A stretch of DNA of 11,598 bases from G039029935 sp039029935. GTDB taxonomy: Bacteria; Chloroflexota; Anaerolineae; Caldilineales; Caldilineaceae. The translations under genes were made by a program, and so were the position numbers. A model generated the notes under the pieces. That model was not told the DNA's origin. It worked only from the letters and a program-made list of their open reading frames with translations, and made no database searches. Location of the stretch: positions 1-11,598 of the forward strand of contig JBCCFC010000302.1 of assembly GCA_039029935.1 (NCBI GenBank), written 5' to 3'. Below are positions 1 through 5,463 of the stretch, in pieces (position 1 is the stretch's first letter; each line of letters opens with the position of its first letter).

Positions 1-2176
1 CTAACGGTCTGTCAAGAATGTAAACATCAGTAAATATGTCATCTAAGAGCATTTCGCCATGACCAATTACAGGAACTCGCTGATAATACGAAATAATTTG
101 CTGTCGGTAACGATTCTCTGCGTTTGTCCAGTCAAAAATTTTCCATTTTTTGTGTTCAGAATTATCTAACCCATCTATAAACGATAATTTGTCAAATTCA
201 TTATCCCCTTCATATTCATTAGGCTCTTGTGCAAGCGTGTAAGCTAAAATTCTTGCCTCTATTTTTTTTGACAATTCAGAGTAATTCCAGCCTAGAGCTT
301 GCAAAACCCCAACCGAAATCTCCGCAAAAACCTCCCCCAATTCCCCCAACTCATGCTCACCCTCAACCACATCGCCAGCCAAAAACGCCTGAAACCCACG
401 CCCCTTTCCAGCATTGGCACTCACATAATCCGCAATCTCATGAAACACGTCAATCAGCCCTGTACGCAGAGCCGTCTCGCGCCATCGTTGACGCACTTCG
501 GTGTTACCATAAAAGTCGTAGAGAATTTCATCGGGATTTTGGCGGGTGTCGGGTGGGGTGAGTTGGCAGAAGATGCCGCTGTGCATCAATTCGGCGATGT
601 GGAGTTGTTGGGCCTCTGCGCCCATGATCTGGTATTGGACAATGCGGATGATGTCGAGGGTGATGGGGACGGCGGCGAGGTAGCTGGCAAGTTTGCGTGC
701 CCCGCTGGAGAGGATGCGCCAGTGGTAGTTGAACAGTTGCTCGGCCTGTTCGGACGAGAATCGCTGTTGGGGTTTGAGCAGGTTGCGCAGGAAAGTGTGC
801 ATGGAGGGGCGTTCCGTGTCAGGTGCTGCTACGGTGGCTTCATGCGAATGGTTGTCCTCCACATTTTGGCTGCTGTGTTGGCTACTATATTGGCTACTAG
901 GCTCACCTGTGGGCTTGCGTTCAAACATGTAGCCAAAGACACGCGATTGTGGGTTGCCCGCGATTAGGTTAGCCCATGCACCGAGTGAGTGGGGTTCCAG
1001 TGTGATGACGGGAATGGGGTTGGTGAAGTCATGGTGGGCATATTTGCCAGACGCTTGTAGGTGACTCTCATCCCAATACCAAGGCCACTGTGTCACCTGA
1101 AAACGGTCATTGGCGACACCACGCTGGCTGCTACTCAGAGTGACATCGAGTTCATGCGCCAGTTGGGTTTCAGCCCACATGCTGTGTGGCAGAAGGTGCA
1201 GCAGGGTGACAGGGCAATGGTATGACCAGTCATCGATCCATTCGAGGATGGTGTCCCCGTTCCAGACATCGCTGCTTGTGTCCGTGACCACAAGAATTAT
1301 GCGCTCACCCTGTGGGTCGATCAGGGTACGGGGGTGGATCGGATAGCGGCTCTCCTGTGCTGCCCCGGTTATCGGGTAAAGCATCAGGTCTGCCTCTGAT
1401 AATGATACCTGTGCTGGTTGGGCTGTGACAGTGTGAGTTGGGGCAGTGTGGGTTGGAATAGTGTAGGTTGGGCGAAATCCATAGGTTTTGATATCACGAA
1501 ACGCCCCCAACTGTCGTAGCAACGTGACAAACTCGGCAATGGTGCGATGCCACACGGTCATGGTCGGGGCGTGGTCGATGACCAGTGCGATATCCAGCCA
1601 ACGGCGTTTTTGTGGACGCATCACCAAGGTCGGCGTGTTGGTCTCTGCGGAGGTTTCAGCCGACACGCGTTCATCAAGCTCGGTTTGGAGAAGAGCCGCC
1701 GCCGTTTGTTTGAGGGGGCGAAGACTGCGCGCCAATGCAAGCGGATGGGGCAATGCTGTCGCCGTGGCCGCTAGAAAGGGGTGACGGTGGCCTGCTCCCG
1801 CTGCACCACCGGATGACGGGATATGCATGGACGCCAAGGGGTTGGTCGGCTTGGTTTCCTGCGGCTGTGTTGTTGATGATGACGCGGGTGAAGTGGATGC
1901 GGGTTTGTCTGTCGAGGCATCATCACGCGCACGATTGTCCATACTCTCTTGTGTAGCCGTGCTAGAGGACGCAGGCGATGATGACGATGGTTCGGTGGAT
2001 GGGCGACGCTGGTCGGCTGGCGTTGCTTGGGAAATCTGTGCGGCCAGCCAAATCAGGTCGGCCACCTCCTCCACCTCCAGCGCACGGTTTTTGATACGCA
2101 CGATGTCGCTGGTCGCAGGCTGGGCGGCAGGGGCAACCGTTTGATTTCTGTTGCTAGGTGCGTTGATGTCACTCAT
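1..2176 (-). CDS. SAV_2336 N-terminal-domain-related protein (divergent vWA-like) with a variable C-terminal module, 3' end outside the window
   Basis: 725 residues are visible with no stop before the left edge, so the C terminus is missing. The ATG at 2176 overlaps the stop of the AAA+ gene in an ATGA, which fixes the start; an AGGA lies about 12 bases upstream. Residues 1-130 are Ser/Thr/Pro-rich apart from a short helical stretch (about 27-50). Residues 143-170 (ALARSLRPLK, TELDERVSAE) lead into a vWA-like fold: strand LDIALVID at 195-201, a weakened metal site DHAPTM (201-206), and a later strand ERIILVVTDTSSDVW (291-305). LEPHSLGAWANLIAG (393-407) and a helical region 460-600 (LASYLAAVPITLDIIRIVQ) complete the pattern I know as SAV_2336 N-terminal-domain-related. 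Family members sit beside MoxR ATPases, as here. From about residue 626 the DNA turns AT-rich, and residues 690-725 (RYRQQIISYYQRVPVIGHGE, then LLDDIFTDVYIL) resemble the lead-in to NACHT/STAND NTPases. The family is fairly sure; the C-terminal identity is a guess. Confidence 0.85.
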   Translation of the reverse strand, partial: MSDINAPSNRNQTVAPAAQPATSDIVRIKNRALEVEEVADLIWLAAQISQATPADQRRPSTEPSSSSPASSSTATQESMDNRARDDASTDKPASTSPASSSTTQPQETKPTNPLASMHIPSSGGAAGAGHRHPFLAATATALPHPLALARSLRPLKQTAAALLQTELDERVSAETSAETNTPTLVMRPQKRRWLDIALVIDHAPTMTVWHRTIAEFVTLLRQLGAFRDIKTYGFRPTYTIPTHTAPTHTVTAQPAQVSLSEADLMLYPITGAAQESRYPIHPRTLIDPQGERIILVVTDTSSDVWNGDTILEWIDDWSYHCPVTLLHLLPHSMWAETQLAHELDVTLSSSQRGVANDRFQVTQWPWYWDESHLQASGKYAHHDFTNPIPVITLEPHSLGAWANLIAGNPQSRVFGYMFERKPTGEPSSQYSSQHSSQNVEDNHSHEATVAAPDTERPSMHTFLRNLLKPQQRFSSEQAEQLFNYHWRILSSGARKLASYLAAVPITLDIIRIVQYQIMGAEAQQLHIAELMHSGIFCQLTPPDTRQNPDEILYDFYGNTEVRQRWRETALRTGLIDVFHEIADYVSANAGKGRGFQAFLAGDVVEGEHELGELGEVFAEISVGVLQALGWNYSELSKKIEARILAYTLAQEPNEYEGDNEFDKLSFIDGLDNSEHKKWKIFDWTNAENRYRQQIISYYQRVPVIGHGEMLLDDIFTDVYILDRPL
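866..901 (-). repeat. Three 12-base tandem repeats in the vWA-like gene
   Basis: Three 12-base units based on TTGGCTACTATA on the plus strand encode repeated SSQ-type units (SSQYSSQHSSQN, residues 427-438) in the linker between the vWA-like region and the helical region. Confidence 0.7.
1429..1473 (-). repeat. Three 15-base tandem repeats in the vWA-like gene
   Basis: Three imperfect 15-base units encode PTYTI, PTHTA and PTHTV (residues 236-250), right after the first helix and strand of the vWA-like fold (KTYGF). They lengthen a surface loop with Thr/Pro/His sequence and look like replication slippage. Confidence 0.7.
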
Positions 2177-3273
2177 TGTGAATGATAAATCCTGCGAATC
2201 GAACTCATAACCGTTTTCATGACCATTGCCTCTTCCTCAAGCGTGAGACGTGTCTCCTGTGCATTTGCCCCTGCGTTTGTATCGCGGTGGGACAGCACAA
2301 TTTGCCGCGCCAGATGGATGGCGTTCATCAACTGGTCGGTTGCCACCAACTCGCCCTTGCGCTCTTTCTCCATCACGTCGGCAATAAAGGTTTGCAGGTA
2401 GGGTGTGTCATAGTCAAAGTGCGCGGCCACAATGTCGGCCAATCGCTGCTCATCGGGGCGTTTGAGCGGCAGATGTAGACAGCGACGCAGAAACGGAGCG
2501 GGGAATTCACGCTCATTGTTGCTGGTCATGATCACAATGGGGAAATGGTGACAACGGACCACACCATCCTGCACGGGAATCGCCTCCTTGGCCTGATATT
2601 TGCGGATGGCAAACGTTTGATGCTCGCTGCTATTATCGCCTGTATCTCCCCCATCATCAACCAACCTAGATAGCTCTGGAATTTCAAACTCGCCCTCCTC
2701 AAAGATATGCAGCAGATCGTTGGGCAAGTCGATATCGCATTTGTCAATCTCGTCAATCAACAACACACGCGGCCATTCAGAGCTGTCGGCCAACGCCGTC
2801 CCCAGTGGGCCTAACGTCAGATACTTTTCAATCGGTGGGATGGGTTTCGCTTGCCTCTCCTCAGATTGTGGTTCAGGTTTTGGTTCTGATTGTGGATGTA
2901 GTCGCTGCCCCAGATTGGCCTCCTGTAGCCGCCCAATGGCATCATAGCGATAGAGCGCGTCGGTCAGGGTCGAGCGCGAGGTAATCGGCCAGACCAGCAC
3001 ATCGCCCAGCCCCAACTCGGCGGTGATGGCATAGGCCAAGCTTGACTTACCTGTCCCCGGGTCGCCCGTCACCAACAGCGGTCGGCGTAGGTAGATGGCG
3101 GCGTTGATGGTCTGCTCGGCCTCTTCGTCAATTTGAAATTCATAGGCCGTGTGGCGTGTTGTGTCAGCAAAATTTCGCCAAGGGGGTGCGCCTTTTTCAA
3201 GGACTTTGGCTAACTGTGTCTTGGGTTGTTCATGCCCAAAGACAAACCAATGTTTGTTTTGTTCTGTAATCAT
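2173..3273 (-). CDS. MoxR-type AAA+ ATPase of a ternary vWA/MoxR/VMAP conflict system
   Basis: A 366-residue AAA+ ATPase of MoxR type. The Walker A loop GDPGTGKSS is at 70-78 and Walker B VLLIDEID at 170-177. Sensor 1 lies in VIMTSNNERE (247-256), and FLRRC (261-265) is placed as the arginine finger. Residues 128-147 form a Pro/Glu/Gln-rich insert between Walker A and Walker B, and 205-225 is another poorly ordered loop. All ATPase residues appear intact, so the enzyme should be active. MoxR proteins are ring-forming ATPases that usually work with a vWA-domain partner; here the adjacent gene at 2176 encodes a vWA-like protein and the gene upstream a VMAP-family protein. The start at 3273 overlaps the upstream stop in an ATGA and has a strong GGAGG 10 bases away, so translation should be efficient and coupled. 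In this setting it is probably the ATP-driven switch or loader of the system; that role is inference. It is soluble, with no signal peptide or membrane segment. Confidence 0.92.
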   Translation of the reverse strand: MITEQNKHWFVFGHEQPKTQLAKVLEKGAPPWRNFADTTRHTAYEFQIDEEAEQTINAAIYLRRPLLVTGDPGTGKSSLAYAITAELGLGDVLVWPITSRSTLTDALYRYDAIGRLQEANLGQRLHPQSEPKPEPQSEERQAKPIPPIEKYLTLGPLGTALADSSEWPRVLLIDEIDKCDIDLPNDLLHIFEEGEFEIPELSRLVDDGGDTGDNSSEHQTFAIRKYQAKEAIPVQDGVVRCHHFPIVIMTSNNEREFPAPFLRRCLHLPLKRPDEQRLADIVAAHFDYDTPYLQTFIADVMEKERKGELVATDQLMNAIHLARQIVLSHRDTNAGANAQETRLTLEEEAMVMKTVMSSIRRIYHSQ

Positions 3274-4214
3274 GTGCGGAATGCCTCCAGTAATGAGAGC
3301 TCATCGTCTGCTATCGCAATGGTTAGCATTTGATTTGGATTGTCATAGATCAAAAAGAGGTTGCGTGTCCCTTTTTTGAGCAGATATTTGTTCTGTAGGT
3401 GATGCACGGCATGGGGCAGATCATGCACAGATTTCTGCACAACGCCCTTGATATCTTTGCCACCAATGTTGTGGTCCTTACCCGGCCAAATCATGATGGG
3501 GATGCCTGACTCCAGATGCTGGTCGAGCAATGCGGACAAGGACTCGGCGGGCTGTTGTTTGCAGACCGTACAGCAGACCAATCGACCCAACCCGCGTGAT
3601 TTCAAGCGTAGACGCACCTTCTCTATTGTCAAGAGGGCTTTGCCTGTAACCGGATGATGAAAGGGATGGACTTGACAATTATGTTGCTCGGTCAACATGG
3701 CCCAGCGTTCATGCCAAAACTCCATCATCTTTTGTTTTTGCACAGACACAGCCCCCTTGCGCGTGATCTCCGCATGGATCGACTGGCGTTCGGCAAAGCG
3801 GCGGATGACCATATGCTCAACCACAAGGCTATCCAGCTTTTGCTCGGTAAACTCAAAATTGTGTTGCATCAACTTCTTGGGCAACAGTAACTCAATCAAG
3901 CCTGCGCCCCGTACATGGTCATGTAGTAGCTGCCGCACTTTGTCGGGTAGTTCATGGATGTTGGTTTTGGTATTGCGTGGTCCAATGCGGGCGATACTTG
4001 CCTGTGGGTCTTGCCCGTTGCGTTCAAAGAGGTCAATGGTGATATTGCCAGTATTGATATTACCTGTGTTGAGGGCGTCATCAATCTGCACCTGCACGAT
4101 AATACGATGGATATCCTGCATGGCCTGGCTCTGCTCATTACCACCTTGCTGCCCACTACCCCGCTGTACATCGGCCTCCTTGTGGATATCATCTTTGCCA
4201 AAGTCCCAACCCAT
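3270..4214 (-). CDS. C-terminal part of the frameshifted VMAP-family protein, containing the VMAP-C-like domain
   Basis: A 314-codon ORF whose ATG at 4214 is internal to the full gene. It has no clear ribosome site, and convincing coding sequence extends upstream to about 4270 (DAAYFEQWIEQAI), so it is not an independent gene. Residues 1-95 include a Gln/Asn/Gly-rich stretch. The rest matches the VMAP-C pattern as I remember it: GLIELLLPKKLMQHNFE (105-121), EHMVIRRFAER (133-143), a Trp pair in FWHERWAML (166-174), LVCCTVC (212-218), GIPIMIWPGK (237-246) and the terminal strand LFLIYDNPNQML (286-297). The C domain is taken to be the part that engages the vWA/MoxR partners. It ends in a TGA that overlaps the MoxR start codon. 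Confidence 0.78.
   Translation of the reverse strand: MGWDFGKDDIHKEADVQRGSGQQGGNEQSQAMQDIHRIIVQVQIDDALNTGNINTGNITIDLFERNGQDPQASIARIGPRNTKTNIHELPDKVRQLLHDHVRGAGLIELLLPKKLMQHNFEFTEQKLDSLVVEHMVIRRFAERQSIHAEITRKGAVSVQKQKMMEFWHERWAMLTEQHNCQVHPFHHPVTGKALLTIEKVRLRLKSRGLGRLVCCTVCKQQPAESLSALLDQHLESGIPIMIWPGKDHNIGGKDIKGVVQKSVHDLPHAVHHLQNKYLLKKGTRNLFLIYDNPNQMLTIAIADDELSLLEAFRT
3284..3288 (-). promoter_or_regulatory. Ribosome binding site of the MoxR-type ATPase gene
   Basis: On the minus strand this reads GGAGG, 10 bases before the ATG at 3273, and lies inside the 3' end of the VMAP gene. It supports start choice at the ATGA overlap. It may let the ATPase be made even when the upstream reading frame is broken. 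Confidence 0.6.
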
Positions 4215-4942
4215 TTCATCAATCGCTTGCTCAATCCACTGCTCAAAATAGGCGGCATCCGACAGTATTTGCCCGCCATGTACGCAAAGAGACAGAGACC
4301 AAAGCCATATCCATAGGGATGCCAGCGTGTATCGGCGAGGACAAAGAGCGATGAAAACACGGATTGTGCTGAAAACGGCATATCCTGATAGACGCTTTTG
4401 GAGAGGCTCTGGCGATAGAGTTTTGCGAGGTGTGTTTCACTGATATGTGCGTCGTGAATGATGCGACAGAGTTCGGTGATCAACGTATCACCCTTGCGCG
4501 CCCGCATCACCTCTTGCCAACGCAGATTGGTGTTATAGTCGCGTGCCACAACCGCCATCAGCGCATCCACCTTGCCCTGTTTTTCTGCCGCATGAATCAC
4601 CGCCGACCAGAAGGTTTGCGCACTCCCCGTCCATACAATGAGCGTCGTCTCAATGAATGCGTCCCGAGAAACACGGCGCGCCTCATCCTCTCGTTCATAG
4701 AGCCGAGCGCATGTGGTGTATAGCTGTTTATGAAAGGGCCGCCAATCGTCAAACAACATCTCGCCCAGCGGTGGGGTCACACCTTGGTACGTGTTATTCA
4801 CTGTGTATTGAAAGTCAATCTTTTTGCCAACAGCAAGCGCCTGACTCTCTTGCATATCGCCAACAGTGATTTGGTCGCCCTGTTGGGCTGTACGAGGATC
4901 ATCCGGTCTCGGTTGTTGCTTTGCTTGGTCAACGGCACACAT
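3896..4942 (-). CDS. N-terminal part of the frameshifted VMAP-family protein
   Basis: The ORF is 348 codons, but only residues 1 to about 224 look like real protein. After YGYGFGLCLFAYMAG (210-224) it turns into Arg/Ser-rich, low-sense sequence, while the other frame becomes convincing. The ATG at 4942 is certain as the earliest start because the codon before it is TGA; CAGGAT lies 8 bases upstream as a ribosome site. Residues 1-45 are Gln/Asp/Pro-rich and probably disordered. Residues 60-145 (DDWRPFHKQLYTTC, VWTGSAQTFWSAVIHAAE) and 152-190 (LITELCRIIHDAHISETHLA) are helical; the latter could be a small death-fold-like adaptor of the kind found at the N termini of such proteins, but I cannot name it. 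There is no signal peptide or transmembrane segment, so it is cytoplasmic. Confidence 0.7.
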   Translation of the reverse strand: MCAVDQAKQQPRPDDPRTAQQGDQITVGDMQESQALAVGKKIDFQYTVNNTYQGVTPPLGEMLFDDWRPFHKQLYTTCARLYEREDEARRVSRDAFIETTLIVWTGSAQTFWSAVIHAAEKQGKVDALMAVVARDYNTNLRWQEVMRARKGDTLITELCRIIHDAHISETHLAKLYRQSLSKSVYQDMPFSAQSVFSSLFVLADTRWHPYGYGFGLCLFAYMAGKYCRMPPILSSGLSKRLMKWVGTLAKMISTRRPMYSGVVGSKVVMSRARPCRISIVLSCRCRLMTPSTQVISILAISPLTSLNATGKTHRQVSPALDHAIPKPTSMNYPTKCGSYYMTMYGAQA

Positions 4943-4950
4943 TCAGTTCA

Positions 4951-4956
4951 ATCCTG
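4951..4956 (-). promoter_or_regulatory. Ribosome binding site of the VMAP gene
   Basis: On the minus strand this reads CAGGAT, 8 bases before the ATG at 4942. With the in-frame TGA directly before that ATG, it fixes the start of the first gene of the cassette. Confidence 0.5.
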
Positions 4957-4962
4957 TCTAGT

Positions 4963-4998
4963 CACGATTGTGTGATGATAAAGGTTCGGCCAATCGTG
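4963..4998. promoter_or_regulatory. Inverted repeat at the predicted transcription start of the cassette (candidate operator or leader hairpin)
   Basis: CACGATTG (4963-4970) and CAATCGTG (4991-4998) are perfect 8-base inverted copies separated by 20 bases. The upstream arm covers the predicted start, just downstream of the TACAAT box, and the other arm is in the leader. Centre-to-centre spacing is 28 bases, somewhat under three helical turns. It could bind a dimeric regulator or fold in the mRNA; an 8-base repeat may also be chance. Confidence 0.3.
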
Positions 4999-5002
4999 TC
5001 AA

Positions 5003-5031
5003 ATTGTACCGCAGTCCAGACAAAACGCCAA
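5003..5031 (-). promoter_or_regulatory. Candidate sigma70-type promoter of the three-gene cassette
   Basis: On the minus strand a TTGGCG box (5031-5026) is followed by exactly 17 bases and TACAAT (5008-5003). A start near 4996 would give a leader of about 54 bases before the ATG at 4942. This is the best promoter-like match I found in the gap. Chloroflexota promoter consensus is poorly known to me, so confidence is moderate. Confidence 0.42.
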
Positions 5032-5181
5032 CTGCATTGTCCCACACTATTCCCCACACTCGCTTGTGTCTCCGTGCCAGAAGATGTGGACAAGGATGAT
5101 GATTTAAAGAGCCTTAAGAATTGTTTTACCTTATATGAACAAGCATACTGGATGAATAAAATCCAATGAGTATGTAATTAA

Positions 5182-5445
5182 GGGTATCAACTTAAGGCAG
5201 GACAGGGTATATTTGGTGTAAGTGTTGACATTTTATCCGTTCGTGTGGCAAGATGACAAATGTTACAATTTCTACCATCTCAGCATAGAATATTTTGAGA
5301 ATCTTTATGCAATGAAGACGGATAAAATGTTATATTTCCTGAGATTATCATGATTGCACTCTTATCTGGATACTATCCAATTGAGACATCGTCAAATCAA
5401 TTATTCTTACCGTCATCTCAACTGTCCCGTCTTAAGTTGATACCC
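5182..5445. mobile_element. MITE-like non-autonomous element with terminal and nested inverted repeats
   Basis: The ends are 24-base inverted repeats (5182-5205 and 5422-5445) that match at 22 of 24 positions; the outer 15 bases, GGGTATCAACTTAAG, are perfect. Inside lies a second, perfect 13-base inverted repeat, ACATTTTATCCGT (5228-5240) with its complement at 5318-5330. The 264 bases contain no coding sequence, so if mobile it would depend on a transposase elsewhere. No target-site duplication is visible: the flanks are TAATTAA on the left and GTTATTG on the right. I cannot assign the ends to a known IS family. Confidence 0.55.
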
Positions 5446-5463
5446 GTTATTGTGACCACCTAG

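Larger units (their letters stand above)
3270..4942 (-). pseudogene. VMAP-family protein (vWA-MoxR associated protein), interrupted by a one-base frameshift near 4272
   Basis: Two overlapping reading frames together make one protein. The span is 1673 bases; adding one base gives 558 codons (557 residues plus stop). The switch falls where the mRNA reads ATG-GCG-GGC-AAA (4268-4279). With a fourth G it reads M-A-G-Q-I-L-S-D-A-A-Y-F-E-Q-W and continues as a sensible helical sequence. The reconstructed protein has a polar N terminus (1-60), a helical middle (about 65-240) and a C-terminal VMAP-C-like domain (about 340-557). It is the first gene of the cassette, behind a candidate promoter, and overlaps the MoxR gene by four bases. 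It may be a true inactivating mutation, or a base lost in sequencing or assembly, because the rest of the gene and its partners look intact. GGGCAAA is not a canonical minus-one slippery heptamer, so programmed frameshifting is unlikely. Confidence 0.75.
4943..5463. other. Intergenic region between the surface-protein gene and the conflict cassette
   Basis: About 520 AT-rich bases without a credible gene. Bases 4943-5031 hold the leader, ribosome site and candidate promoter of the cassette. In 5032-5181 I see nothing recognisable. Bases 5182-5445 are a MITE-like element. I found no clear stem plus U-tract terminator for the long gene that ends at 5464, although the terminal repeats of the element lie just past its stop. 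The only ORF here, 82 codons on the plus strand (4921-5169), has no ribosome site or familiar sequence. Confidence 0.6.

Noticed and set aside
299..967. Plus-strand ORF of 222 codons over the left-edge gene.
   Set aside because: The minus-strand frame over the same DNA is continuous with the SAV_2336-type protein and is not listed as closed only because it leaves the window; the plus-strand product has no recognisable features.
3697..4251. Cys/Ser-rich plus-strand ORF of 184 codons.
   Set aside because: Antisense to the VMAP-C-like coding region, with no ribosome site or family resemblance.
4268..4279. Programmed minus-one frameshift in the VMAP gene.
   Set aside because: GGGCAAA does not fit the X-XXY-YYZ slippery pattern, and no strong downstream stem-loop stands out; a lost G is simpler.
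5111..5198. Inverted pair GCCTTAAG (5111-5118) and CTTAAGGC (5191-5198).
   Set aside because: The core CTTAAG is itself palindromic, so an 8-base match in AT-rich DNA is weak; the 24-base terminal repeats explain the right-hand copy better.
5225..5253. TTGACA on the plus strand inside the MITE-like element, as a promoter.
   Set aside because: No good minus-10 box follows at 16-18 bases and no plus-strand gene lies downstream.
5400..5463. Rho-independent terminator after the giant gene.
   Set aside because: No GC-rich stem followed by a T-run was found in the minus-strand direction after the stop at 5464.
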